Shown: positions 1-9,191 of the stretch, one piece after another
How the letters are laid out: each line of letters begins with the position of its first letter
Position numbering within the stretch: the stretch's first letter is position 1
Assembly: GCA_951812995.1 (NCBI GenBank)
Contig: CATOTD010000004.1
Location: 1-64,000 of the forward strand
Direction of reading: 5' to 3'
DNA length: 64,000 nucleotides
Origin: an uncultured Gammaproteobacteria bacterium
Lineage (GTDB): Bacteria; Pseudomonadota; Gammaproteobacteria; Eutrophobiales; Eutrophobiaceae
Translations under genes and position numbers: made by a program
Notes under the pieces: generated by a model
Told to the model about the DNA's origin: nothing
Seen by the model: the letters and a program-made list of their open reading frames with translations, nothing else
The model's database searches: none

Positions 1-3
1 GTT

Positions 4-1259
4 GGAGACCTCGAACAACGCTGATTCTGGATGGATTTTGACGCGAGCACCAGTCGTTGTCACCCGCATAGTGGGTGTGAAGGTCAAGGTCGGTGGTATT
101 TGAGGCTGTGTTGCGCTGTTTGGGACTGCCAGGGCGGGTATTTCCGGAATTTGGGCGGAGTCAGGCTGTGGCCTGTCGTCGCTCGTGGAAGATGAGACGG
201 CGGAAGTTGTAGCTCAGGTTGGCCATGGTCATGCGGGCCTTCGCACGGGTTTGGCCGATTGAGCGGATGGTCAGAGCCATGGGTCCTTTCTCGTAGCCGA
301 ACACAGGCGCGGATGGCGGAGCGTGTCGCGTTGCCCCGGCGAATATGCCTGGCCATGGGTTTGCCGCGTGGCTTCTTGCGATGGATATGTGAGCGGTACC
401 CGGTATCGGCCCAAACCGCCTTCGAGCTGTTTGTCTCGTCCAGAACCGAGGAGCGTTCATGCCCGTCGTAGCGAGCCGCATTCGTGCCAGTCTCACCCCG
501 GATGAAGCGCCATTTGCGGTCAATGGACACGTGGTTCTTGTACCCAAAGTGCGGAACAGAAATATCGACAAGGCCAGTATCCTCCTCGCCCTCCTTGGTC
601 GTCTTGGCCTTTGAATACTTGTCCGTCCAACGCGCATCGGTGTCTTTCTGCGCTGCCTTGGACAGATCATCGGGCCAGATGTCAGACGCGGCCTCACCTG
701 CCTTGGCGCGCGCTTTCTCTGCTTTCGTCATCCGTTGGCGCGGGGCAAAGACCAACGTGGCATCCATAATCTGACCGCCGGTCGGTTTGTATCCCCGCGC
801 GCACAGCTGAGCTTCAAACGCGGCAAACAGGGCCTTGAAGACACCCGCCTAGGTCAGCTTCTCTCTGAAAAGCCAGATCGTCTTCTGATCAGGTGTCGGC
901 TCCCCGATTTGAAATCCCAGGAACCGCAACCAACTGAAACGGTCACGAATGAGAAACTCCATCCGCTCATCGCTCAGATTGTGCATCGAGGCCAAGACCA
1001 GCACCTTGAACATCACAACGGCATCATAGGGCGGACGACCCCCTTTGGGACGTTCCCCATAGCCAAGCGCTTCAACAAGAACTGGGCGAAACACTTCGAA
1101 ATCAACGTGCCGCTCCAAAACCTCAAGCGGATCTCCCATCGCCGAAAGCCGCGCCAAATGATCCGTCAAATCAAACAATCCAGGTGCGTGCATAAACAAA
1201 ATCCTCCCACACCCAATGAATCAGATCACACCCAAAATGCACGGTTTTTAGAGGCTTCC
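4..1259 (-). mobile_element. IS5-family element, IS5-alpha copy 1 (defective)
   Basis: The ends GGAGACCTCGAACAAC (left) and the inverse of GGAAGCCTCTAAAAAC (right) form imperfect terminal inverted repeats shared by all three IS5-alpha copies. The transposase reads on the minus strand from 1199 to about 161 and is broken three ways. An amber codon lies at 849-851, after the residues REKLT. A roughly 42-bp deletion removes a 14-residue segment after ADTGYRS. An 11-bp deletion shifts the frame after AIRAC and removes the EHV that should hold the catalytic Glu. The intact version is at 50315-51406. The right flank (AGATTCTCAG) is interior sequence of an IS256-A element, so this copy jumped into another IS. 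Confidence 0.9.
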
Positions 1260-2173
1260 AGATTCTCAGTCTCTATGCCAAAGGCAATACCACCTGTGAC
1301 ATTGTCGCGCTGTTTCAGGAAATGTAGGGCGTGGCGGTCTCAACCAGTCTGCTCTCGCGCGTGACAGCAAAGGTGATTGCGTGGCAATCGGCCACTGGTG
1401 CTGATATACCCCAGCGCATACCTTGACTGCATAGTCGTTAAAATCCGCCAGGACAAGAAAGTCATCAACAAGGCTGTCTTATTTGGCACTGGGCGTGAAC
1501 CTGGACGGGCACAAAGCGCTTTTAGGGCTGTGGCTGTCAGAGCACGAAGGTGCCAAGTTCTGGCTCAATGTCTTGACCGAACTTCATAACCGCGGTGTAC
1601 GAGACATCCTGATTGCCTGTGTTGACGGACTCAAGAGTTTTCCTGATCTCATCAATACCGTCTACCCGCAAACCCGCATCTAGCGATGCATTGTGCATAG
1701 GATCAGGCACGCGATGCAGTATGTTACCTGGAAGGACTACAAGGCGGTTGTAGTCGACTTGTAGCAAATCTACCCGTCAGCTACGGAGGCGGAAGCACTG
1801 TTGGTGCTTGATGTCTTTGGTGACGAATGGGATGCCAAATACCCTAAGACCAGCCGTTCCTGGCAGAGTCATTGGCAGAACCTCAACACCCTGTTTGATT
1901 ACCCGCAGGACATGCGCAAGACAATCTATACCACCAACGCCATTGCATCGCTCAACAGCGTCATCAGGAAAGCCATCAAAAAACGTAAGTTGTTCCCAAC
2001 CGATGACGCTACCAGAAAGGTGAGCTATCTGGCCATTCAAGATGCATCAAAGCAGTGGACTATGTCGATTAAATATTGGAAACCAGCGATGAATCGCTTT
2101 ATGATCGAATTCGAAGACCGACTAAAGGACTTCGTTTAACCAACGGCAGTTACACAGAATTCGGGAAAGGCTC
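1260..2173 (+). pseudogene. IS256-family transposase remnant, IS256-A copy a
   Basis: This is the middle and 3' part of an IS256 (mutator-type) transposase whose 5' part was cut off by IS5-alpha copy 1. Recognisable pieces are LYAKGNTTCDIVALFQEM followed by an amber codon, [58 protein letters not shown], and the C-terminal block at 1801-2139 ending FEDRLKDFV. Reading it needs several frame changes. In the C-terminal block the family's catalytic Glu position (NAIES) is Ala (NAIAS). The terminal inverted repeat ends at 2173, where 38 bp copied from the end of manC begins. The element is dead. Confidence 0.9.
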
Positions 2174-2211
2174 ATGACTTTGGCCGTCACTAATTATTTT
2201 GGGGTAATCAC
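2174..2211 (+). repeat. 38-bp duplicate of the manC 3' end
   Basis: This stretch is identical to the complement of 52191-52228. In the other copy it encodes the last residues of ManC (DFGRH, stop) plus 17 bp of downstream sequence. Here it sits exactly between the end of the IS256-A copy (2173) and the arsS start region, so it is a relic of manC rather than a working gene. Its GGGG just before TAATCACAGT may now serve as the arsS ribosome binding site. Confidence 0.85.
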
Positions 2212-2214
2212 AGT

Positions 2215-3177
2215 ATGTATGACACCTTGCCTTTGCTTAATAAACTGAATTTTCCAACGATTACAAGAAACAGCCTGCAAACCTTGCAGGTTAATATCGG
2301 TTTGAAATGTAATCAGCAGTGCTTGCATTGCCATGTTAATGCCAGCCCAAGAAGGACAGAAATGATGTCTGCCGCTACCCTTGCGGTAGTAAAATCTTTT
2401 CTGGCTACAAAAAAAATTGCAACGCTTGATATCACTGGTGGTGCGCCTGAACTACATCCTGAGTTCAGAGATTTGGTAAGTTATGCACGGGGCCATAATA
2501 TTCATGTTATCGATCGGTGCAATCTTACTATTTTGACAGAACCCGGCATGGGCGATCTAGCAACGTTCCTGGCCACCAATGCAGTTGAGATTATTGCTTC
2601 TTTACCGTGCTATGAGTCAGACAATGTTGATATGCAACGTGGTACGGGCGTATTTGAGAAAAGCATCAAGGCCTTGCGGCAGTTGAACAGTGTAGGTTAT
2701 GGATATGCAGATACAGCTTTAACGTTGAATCTGGTTTTCAACCCCCAGGGAGCCGCATTGCCGCCACCCCAGTTGGAATTGGAAAATACCTATAAGCAAG
2801 TATTATTGGAAAGATACGATATTACATTCAATCAACTCTTCACGCTTTGCAATATGCCCATAAAACGTTTCGGCAGTACTTTGATCTCGACGCATCAGTT
2901 GGATGATTATATGACACTGCTAAAGCAATCGCATCGACATGAAAATCTTGAAAATGTAATGTGTCGTCATTTAATTAGCGTTGATTGGCAAGGGTATGTT
3001 TATGATTGTGATTTTAATCAAATGTTGGCGCTGAATTTGGAAAACAACGGCGATAAAGTACATTTATCGGCACTGATGGACACCGATATTGAAGGCACCG
3101 ACATTGCTGTGCGCGATCATTGCTATGGTTGTACGGCCGGGCAGGGTAGTAGCTGTGGTGGTGCGTTAAAACCTTAG
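2215..3177 (+). CDS. arsS: Arsenosugar biosynthesis radical SAM protein ArsS
   Basis: This is a 320-residue radical SAM protein. The iron-sulfur motif CNQQCLHC lies at about residues 32-39, followed by DITGGAPELHP, typical of the family. The C-terminal segment CYGCTAGQGSSCGGA carries the extra conserved cysteines of the ArsS (radical SAM/Cys-rich) family. ArsS converts methylated arsenic to a 5'-deoxyadenosyl intermediate from which dimethylarsinoyl sugars form; that role is family knowledge, not seen here. The ATG at 2215 follows a G-rich stretch. Two glycosyltransferase genes of the same pathway follow at once (6 bp, then an 8-bp overlap), so the three form one operon. No arsM methyltransferase gene is next to it in this window. 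Confidence 0.93.
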   Translation: MYDTLPLLNKLNFPTITRNSLQTLQVNIGLKCNQQCLHCHVNASPRRTEMMSAATLAVVKSFLATKKIATLDITGGAPELHPEFRDLVSYARGHNIHVIDRCNLTILTEPGMGDLATFLATNAVEIIASLPCYESDNVDMQRGTGVFEKSIKALRQLNSVGYGYADTALTLNLVFNPQGAALPPPQLELENTYKQVLLERYDITFNQLFTLCNMPIKRFGSTLISTHQLDDYMTLLKQSHRHENLENVMCRHLISVDWQGYVYDCDFNQMLALNLENNGDKVHLSALMDTDIEGTDIAVRDHCYGCTAGQGSSCGGALKP

Positions 3178-3183
3178 CGCAAT

Positions 3184-3861
3184 ATGCAAAAAAAGCTGTC
3201 CATCATCATCCCGACATTAAACGAAGCAGATCAAATAGCCTCGCTTTTAGTCAGGCTCCAGGACTTGCGGCATCGTGGCCATGAGGTGATCGTTGTTGAT
3301 GGCGGTAGCCGTGACCAGACCATCGCCTTAGCGACACCGTTGTGTGATCAGATCGTGTGCTCGCCAAAATCGCGTTCAGTACAGATGAATAATGGTGTGC
3401 GCCAAGCATCGGGGCACTGCTTCATCTTCCTGCACGCCGATACGATCTTGCCAGACAACACTGATGAACTGCTGGCAAACATTGATTGCCTGGAGAACGC
3501 ATGGGGTCGATTCGATGTCAGATTGACCGGACGTGGCCGCTGGTTTCGCCTCATTGAAGCCTGTATGAATATGCGTTCTCGGTTGACGGGTATCGCAACG
3601 GGCGATCAGGCAATCTTTGTCGGCGCGCCATTATTTTCCAAGGTACGGGGTTACCCGACCATCGCCTTGATGGAGGATATTGCTCTATCAAAATTATTGT
3701 TGAATATCTCGCGGCCAGTTTGTATTAGGGCCACGGTGATCAGCTCTAGTCGGCGGTGGGAACAACAGGGAATCATCAAAACGATCATGAAAATGTGGCT
3801 TATCCGGCTGTTGTATTTCTTTGGTTACGATACCGACAAGCTGGCAAAATGTTATGACTGA
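3184..3861 (+). CDS. TIGR04283-type arsenosugar biosynthesis glycosyltransferase
   Basis: This 225-residue family 2-type glycosyltransferase has the N-terminal fold signature SIIIPTLNEADQIASLL, then VVDGGSRDQT and a metal/nucleotide-sugar motif FLHADTILP at about residues 80-88. The C-terminal part has GDQAIFVGAPLFSKVRGYP and LMEDIALSK, as in the family annotated for arsenosugar biosynthesis. It starts 6 bp after arsS and overlaps the next gene by 8 bp, so it is translated within the operon. It probably adds or modifies the sugar moiety of the arsenosugar; the exact acceptor cannot be read from sequence. Confidence 0.9.
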   Translation: MQKKLSIIIPTLNEADQIASLLVRLQDLRHRGHEVIVVDGGSRDQTIALATPLCDQIVCSPKSRSVQMNNGVRQASGHCFIFLHADTILPDNTDELLANIDCLENAWGRFDVRLTGRGRWFRLIEACMNMRSRLTGIATGDQAIFVGAPLFSKVRGYPTIALMEDIALSKLLLNISRPVCIRATVISSSRRWEQQGIIKTIMKMWLIRLLYFFGYDTDKLAKCYD

Positions 3862-4489
3862 GCGGCCTGGCGTGTTGTTGGTCTTTGCAAAAGCACCGGT
3901 TGCAGGTCAAGTCAAAACCCGCTTAATACCCGATATGGGTCAAGAACGTGCCTTGTCGATCTATACAGAATTATTGACAAGAACATTGCATACCGCAAGC
4001 AAGGCGCGGTTTTTAGAAACGCATGTTTATGTAAGCGGTGATGTGGGGCATGCGTATTTTCGCCGTTACCAAAATCAACACGCCGTTAAATTATATAAGC
4101 AGCAAGGCCAGGATTTAGGGCAACGGATGTTTAATGCGTTTCAGGCCGCCTTAGATCGACATCCTTATGCGGTGTTGATTGGCAGTGATTGTCCATCATT
4201 GACCTGCTCAGATTTAACAATGGCAAATGATTATCTGCAAAACAATGCCGATATCGTCCTTGGTCCGGCCGCAGATGGTGGTTATTATTTGATCGGATTG
4301 AAAAACAATCATCGGCAATTATTTACCGAGATAAAATGGGGCAAGGAGGATGTGTTTATTGATACCTGTGCCAAGATAGCGGCATTAAATTGGGATCTCA
4401 GATTGTTATCCAAGCGTTGGGATGTTGATACAGTGGCCGATCTTGTGTCTTATAACCGGTTAAAAAAATCGGAATCGGCTTTTTATTAG
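3854..4489 (+). CDS. TIGR04282-type arsenosugar biosynthesis glycosyltransferase
   Basis: This CofC/MobA-like nucleotidyl- or glycosyl-transferase of 211 residues has the opening VLLVFAKAPVAGQVKTRL, the central LIGSDCPSL and the motif GPAADGGYYLIGL, all typical of the family. I chose the ATG at 3854, giving MTERPGV, because it overlaps the preceding stop (ATGACTGA), the normal coupling signal; an in-frame start at 3821 would force a longer overlap. It is the last gene of the arsenosugar operon and converges on the minus-strand ParA-like pseudogene. Confidence 0.88.
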   Translation: MTERPGVLLVFAKAPVAGQVKTRLIPDMGQERALSIYTELLTRTLHTASKARFLETHVYVSGDVGHAYFRRYQNQHAVKLYKQQGQDLGQRMFNAFQAALDRHPYAVLIGSDCPSLTCSDLTMANDYLQNNADIVLGPAADGGYYLIGLKNNHRQLFTEIKWGKEDVFIDTCAKIAALNWDLRLLSKRWDVDTVADLVSYNRLKKSESAFY

Positions 4490-4562
4490 GGTGTTGGTAT
4501 TATGGTTACGGTCGCTTGGTATAGCAAACTCAAGCAACATGTTTAGGACTTAAGAGGTGTGT

Positions 4563-5575
4563 TTATAATAAAGAAACAATGCCATCTAATTTTGCTTTAT
4601 ATGGAACAAATTGTTCAGAGTTTAGTGCTGGAGATGTGCCATCAGAAAGTTCGTATGGCTTTGGTTTTAATTGGAAAAAAGGCTCGCCACGTGAGGTCGC
4701 AACCACAGAAGCTGTGTGGGCATCAGGCATGTGGTTAATATCATTGGTGGCAGTATATTGTTTATTAGATAATTCCCTCTTAAAAGATTTTACTTGTCCT
4801 TCTATCTGGTTTGCCATGGACTGAAAAGCCTTGGATGGGTTTTTATCGTATGTAGTTGATCTATTTAGTAACATCATGTGAAATTGAGGTATTCTCATCT
4901 TAAATTGTTCGGTTTTGCTATGAAACCCCACTGATTTATACATGTCAGGTGTCTTAATCCCATAAACCAGGCGCGCCACATTATCTATAGCCCTTGCTGA
5001 AGAACCATCAGGACTACATGGAATAATCAATCGTTCAGCCGCCAATAACGCCTGTTCTGTATAAGAGGCAAAACTGGGATTGCAATCTATAATACAAAGC
5101 GTTGGTCTGTTTTCAAATTTAGTCTTAACAATGTTATCAATTAGGTCATGGACCCAAGAATGAACATTTTTCCAAGATTCTGGCGGTAGTTCTTGAACCG
5201 CTATATTGTTGATAGTTTGGACCTGTAACTCTAGCACCGGGTCGCCCGCAACAAGATAAAGGTTGCTAGGGATATTCTTATTGTGGTTGTGGGCTAAAAC
5301 AACAAAATCAGATTCTTTTCCTGTTGCCAAATGGGGCTATAAAATACGTTGATCAAAATAGCCACCTATGGTCTTGCTGTTATCTATCAAGTCAATCAGT
5401 TTCCCATGCCCTCGTCCGTTGCCGCCAAGTAAAATTTCGCTGACATTGGCTTGCGGACACATATCGACGACAAGCACACGCGCATCGGGGTTTTTAGCGA
5501 CCCATTTAGTTGCAAGGGCAAAAGAAGAAATGTCTTACCAACACCCCCTTTATTATTCCATATCGCGTATTTCAC
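4563..5575 (-). pseudogene. Broken ParA/MinD-like ATPase
   Basis: The N-terminus KYAIWNNKGGVGKT is a deviant Walker A (P-loop) of the ParA family, and downstream, in another frame, come RVLVVDMCPQANVSEILLGG (the switch and DxxPQ region) and RLIIPCSPDG. Two lesions break the gene. A one-base frameshift lies just after KTF, near 5535, and an in-frame amber codon follows at about 5338 after FDQRIL. The rest, 4563-5330, is open. I prefer the GTG start at 5575 because AAGGAG lies 9 bp upstream; the ATG at 5584 abuts that site. Such ATPases usually partition plasmids or move cellular cargo; no ParB partner or parS site is visible. Between 5576 and 5733 I see no gene. Confidence 0.8.
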
Positions 5576-5733
5576 TGTTTCCATCTCCTTACTAGGGTCG
5601 ACCTTTGGCCTTCTTCTAGTAGTCAACCTTTTGGCCTTTTTAGCAATATTAGCGCGTTTGTTCTGGCATCGTCAACGCCTTGTTTCTGGTCTTGTGCCAG
5701 CATAACCAGAGAGCCACCGCCCGATTTTTGAGT

Positions 5734-6390
5734 CTATATAAAAGTCAGTTTGATTTTTTTCTGGACTGGTTTCATGAACTTGATACGACATTGGTCGGCG
5801 GATTGTTCAATAACCCTGAAACGAACGTCTTTGCCATCAGACGCAGCATCGATAGCATAAGCACCGTTGATCGGATGAAAAAAATTAATCGTAATATCAC
5901 GGTAACTGTTATCAATAACAGACATTATATTGTGACAGTTCAGGATTAAAATAGAATCAGCCAGTTGCAATAGGACAAAGGTCTTTTTATCTTTCCCGTA
6001 GCCAGGTTGTGAATGTACGGTGATCTGGCTTTTACCACTGATACCTACATATTTAACAAAAGACAAAATGGTATTTTCGTCATCAAGCTCAACAGAATAT
6101 TCCAGCGGTTTATAGGATATGAGTTTGGCGATAAAAAAGACGAGTGCGGTTGCCATCACGGAAAAGAAAATGGCCGAAAAATGGGCAAATAATATAAAGG
6201 CTATAAACGCAATTAGGGATGAGACAATGGCTGCCCCAAGTGCGATATTTTTGTCGCCGACCCACTCAGTTAATACCTGTACCGACCCTTTTAGTGACAT
6301 GCCTGGCCGATAAATACGTCCACAATGGTCCGTGATTATCACCGACCATTTTTTTAGTTTAGCCAGAATGATTTTCTTGTCTATTGCCAT
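5734..6390 (-). CDS. Hypothetical membrane protein
   Basis: I do not recognise this 218-residue protein. Residues about 50-95 form two hydrophobic segments separated by a very short turn, the first containing ALGAAIVSSLIAFIAFILF and the second SVMATALVFFIAKLI. This hairpin is followed by a soluble C-terminal domain of about 120 residues rich in beta-type segments (YSVELDDENTILSFVKYV, FVLLQLADSILILN). It stands alone upstream of the ParA-like pseudogene and divergent from rpmE. There is no obvious frame damage, so it may still be functional. Confidence 0.65.
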   Translation of the reverse strand: MAIDKKIILAKLKKWSVIITDHCGRIYRPGMSLKGSVQVLTEWVGDKNIALGAAIVSSLIAFIAFILFAHFSAIFFSVMATALVFFIAKLISYKPLEYSVELDDENTILSFVKYVGISGKSQITVHSQPGYGKDKKTFVLLQLADSILILNCHNIMSVIDNSYRDITINFFHPINGAYAIDAASDGKDVRFRVIEQSADQCRIKFMKPVQKKIKLTFI

Positions 6391-6454
6391 AAGCCTGTGT
6401 CGTTCGCTGTTGAGTCCAGGTTGCTCATATATGCTTGAGCGCGGTCAGAGGGAC

Positions 6455-6484
6455 TTGACGAGCTATTTTTCACACACATTATAT
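6455..6484 (+). promoter_or_regulatory. Candidate sigma-70 promoter for rpmE
   Basis: TTGACG (6455-6460) is followed 18 bp later by TTATAT (6479-6484). A perfect TATAAT overlaps at 6482-6487, but with a 21-bp spacer. The next gene downstream is rpmE at 6605, leaving a leader of about 110 nt. Confidence 0.45.
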
Positions 6485-6604
6485 AATGTTGGCGGCAATA
6501 AACAAACTATCTGGCTTTAGTGCCGAGGCAAAGATTGCGAAACCATACGCTTTGGCATAGACTCCCTCTTCCTGATTGACGATTAAACGATTTTAGTAAA
6601 TAAC

Positions 6605-6811
6605 ATGAAAGCGGACATACACCCCACTTATGCGGAGATAACCGTAAATTGCAGTTGCGGTAATACGTTCAAGACACGCTCAACACACGCTGGCGATCTT
6701 CATCTTGACGTTTGCTCGGCATGTCATCCATTCTACACGGGTAAACAAAAACTGCTGGACTCGGCCGGTCGCGTTGATAAGTTTCGCCGCAAGTACGGCA
6801 TGTCGGAATAA
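6605..6811 (+). CDS. rpmE: 50S ribosomal protein L31
   Basis: This 68-residue protein starts [19 protein letters not shown]. Four cysteines at residues 16, 18, 37 and 40 form the zinc-binding set of the C+ form of L31, the form used when zinc is available. Its length is normal for the family. The gene stands alone between a candidate promoter and a hairpin terminator, away from the main ribosomal block at 17-48 kb. The rest of the neighbourhood is accessory DNA, which makes this a small essential-type gene stranded among IS elements. Confidence 0.96.
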   Translation: MKADIHPTYAEITVNCSCGNTFKTRSTHAGDLHLDVCSACHPFYTGKQKLLDSAGRVDKFRRKYGMSE

Positions 6812-6835
6812 CTTTACAATATACCGCCGCATGAA

Positions 6836-6866
6836 AACGCCCTGCCAGTTAGGGCGTTGATCGTTT
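6836..6866 (+). terminator. rpmE: Intrinsic terminator after rpmE
   Basis: An 8-bp perfect stem AACGCCCT/AGGGCGTT (6836-6843 with 6851-6858) with a 7-nt loop is followed after 4 nt by TTTT. It lies 25 bp beyond the rpmE stop. Confidence 0.75.
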
Positions 6867-6935
6867 TGGCGGCAATGAAAGATGGACCCCAGATTATGAC
6901 AATCAAGGATGACATAGATTTTTTCCTCCATTAAG

Positions 6936-8103
6936 GAACATCTAATCAATTAAGGATTTTCAAACAAGTGGGCATCACTGTGCTCGATAGTAGCGAGCAT
7001 TGAACGTCTTGCTCATTACGCTCTTTCATTTCTCTTGTCCCGGCCTACTGGTTTTCAGCTATCGCCCCTATTCCAGGCGTACTAAGCCACTGATAGCCGT
7101 AATAATTGTTTCTTTGATAGCATAAGATTAATCAGGGCACAGTGGGCAAACAGGTGGTTCGCATTCTTGCCTGGCCCTTTGAATCTGACTTTGGTAAATC
7201 CATATTGTCGCTGCATGATATGAAAGACATGCTCAACCTTGGCACGGACTTTGGATTTGTGCCGGTTTTTAGCCTTGTCCTGTTCGGTCAGTTTGCGGTG
7301 ACGTGAGCCTTTGACCTGGGTGTAGTCTTTTGCCTTGGGGTCATTATCCTTGAGTACGGATTGCTGACCCGCATAGGCACTATCTCCCCAAAGACGGGTC
7401 TCTTCTCCATGCAGTAGGCCTCCAAGTACCTGTGAGTCGTGGACATGGGCTGGTGTGGCAGCAACAGAGTGTATCAGTTTGGTTTTGCTATCCACACCGA
7501 TGTGTGCCTTCATGCCAAAGTACCATGGCTTGCCTTGTTTGGTCTGATGCCTATCAGGGTCACGGGTGTTGCTTTTGTTCTTGGTGGCGGTAGGCGCATT
7601 GATGATGGTCGCATCAACAATAGTGCCTTTGGATACTTTCATGCCGTTTTCCTCCAGATAGACGGCAACAGCATCAAACAGGGCAACTCCGAGCTTGTTC
7701 TCCTCCAGTAGATGACGGCATTGACAGCGGGTGGTTGCATCTGGCACGGGTTCCTGACCTAAGTCTATCTGGGCAAAACACCGCATGGCAGGTGTGTCAT
7801 ATAAAGCCGCTTCTGTGGCAGGATCAGATAAGGCAAACCAGTGTTGCAGGAAGTCAATTCTCAGCATGCGTTCCATGCCCACCGGACGGCGACCAGCAGG
7901 GGTTGGGGTAATGAGGCTCAATTACTGCAGTCAGCGCTTGCCAGGGAATGAGCTGATTCATCTCTTCGAGAAATATCTCTTTGCGTGTCTGCTTGCGGTA
8001 TTTCTCGAATCCAGATACTGCCAAGCTTTTTTGTTGCATCTTTTGACCCTCCACTTAAAACATTGCGGTATTATCGCATATTATGGAATTAATCGGAGGT
8101 TCA
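6936..8103 (-). mobile_element. IS5-family element, IS5-beta copy 1
   Basis: The element is flanked by TTAA on both sides (6932-6935 and 8104-8107), the expected 4-bp target duplication of this family. The outer ends GGAACATCTAATCAATT (left) and, reversed, TGAACCTCCGATTAATT (right) are imperfect inverted repeats. It is 1168 bp long and about 10 bp shorter than copy 2 (48657-49834) through loss of one CATAAT-type unit near its 5' end. Confidence 0.9.
7082..8039 (-). pseudogene. IS5-family transposase of IS5-beta, two-frame
   Basis: The N-terminus MQQKSLAVSGFEKYR starts at 8039 and runs to PHYPNP; the rest (RRPVGMERMLRIDFLQHW to the end at 7082) is in the next frame. The shift lies at CCCCAACCCCTGCTGG, where one base must be skipped. 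The remainder has the DDE residues of the family: ATIINAP, LWGDSAYAG and AKVEHVFHIMQRQYGF. The second copy at 48731-49688 has the identical shift, so it arose before the two separated. It is either a dead gene spread in trans or a gene using +1 frameshifting on CCC-T. Confidence 0.85.
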
Positions 8104-8127
8104 TTAAGTTAAAGAGGTAATTTATTC

Positions 8128-9007
8128 ATGAGAAGGAAAAGAAGATTGCATAAACCAGAGTTCAAAGCAAAGGTCGCGTTGACGACCATCAAAGGCGAAA
8201 TGACGATGGCTGATATGGTCGAAAAACTTGACGTTCAACCTGGCCAAATAACACAGTGGAAAAAACAACTTTTGTTCAGCACTGGTGCGGCGTTTGATAA
8301 GGTAGACAAAGTAGCGGATGATCATCGGCAAGAGGTGCTTGAGTTGCGCGCTAGAATTGGCCAATTGACCATGGAGAATGATTGATAACCATGGTCGCGT
8401 GGTCAACGCGGAAGCGTATACAGTGCCTGAGAATGCTTCTGGTGATAGAAACCCTGTATCCGAAGCGCAATCTCAGTGTGGTCAATCAGCGGCATAAAAT
8501 TTATCCGTATTTGTTGCGTGGGCTTGAGATTGGTCGTCCCCATCAAGTCTGGTCAACTGACATCACATATATTCCAATGTCGAAAGGATTCGTTTATTTG
8601 GTAGCTGTGATGGACTGGTATTCTCGATGCGCTCTGTCACGGCGGGTATCCACAACCATGGATGCGGACTTTTGTGTTGACGCACTTGAAGAGGCTATTG
8701 AAAATTATGGCTGTCCTGAAACCTTCACTTCGGTGCTAAAGGGCAATGGCATCAAGAGCAGTATGGATGGCAAGTACCGCTGGGTGGATAATGTGTTTGT
8801 GGAGCGGTTATGGCGTAGCGTGAAATACGAAGCAGTCTATCTCAAAGCGTACGACACGGTAGCCCAAGCCCGGCAATCATTGCGCCGTTACTTTGTGTTT
8901 TGCAATGAGCGTCAACGACACCAATCACTGAACAAGTAGACACCGGGTTCGGTATACTGCCAGTACGCAGACAAAGATGCCTGCATAATCGGGAAGGGGT
9001 TATAAGC
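8128..9007 (+). pseudogene. IS3-family element remnant (orfA plus truncated orfB)
   Basis: OrfA at 8128-8385 (MRRKRRLHKPEFKAKVALTT…) is a helix-turn-helix IS3 OrfA ending QLTMEND. OrfB follows with its N-terminal part deleted; from about 8450 it reads YPKRNLSVVNQRHKIYPYLL, then WSTDITYIPMSKGF with the first catalytic Asp. The second Asp motif (DQGSQFT) is missing through an in-frame deletion between GCPE and FTSVLKG, while the third region VDNVFVERLWRSVKYEAVYL remains. An amber codon at 8937 is followed by about 22 more in-frame codons (TPGSVYCQYADKDACIIG). The element cannot encode a working transposase. From 9008 to 9191 I see nothing coding. Confidence 0.88.
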
Positions 9008-9191
9008 GTTGTCCAGATTTTGGGGAACACTTCTAAGAGATTGAATCAACTGAACCATTTGCATTAGTTTTAAATGAAATGGAAAACTGATAAATGCCAC
9101 CTCCAGCGCCATATTTGTAACCCATAATTCGAGTTCTCAATTAACGTTATTAACATGTACTGATCTAAATGATCAGGATTGGTCCAAGGCC

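Noticed and set aside
735..1364. A 209-codon plus-strand frame
   Set aside because: It lies opposite the IS5-alpha transposase and similar frames occur opposite the other two copies, so it is a shadow frame crossing into IS256-A sequence.
2174..2211. The 38-bp duplicate as a phage or island attachment site
   Set aside because: It contains the end of the manC coding sequence and abuts IS ends; no integrase gene or tRNA is involved.
5368..5705. Plus-strand frames opposite the ParA-like gene
   Set aside because: They overlap the clear Walker A region on the minus strand and show no family pattern or ribosome binding site.
6455..6487. TTGACG with the perfect TATAAT as the rpmE promoter
   Set aside because: The spacer would be 21 bp; the overlapping TTATAT at 18 bp is the more plausible -10, so only that pairing is listed.
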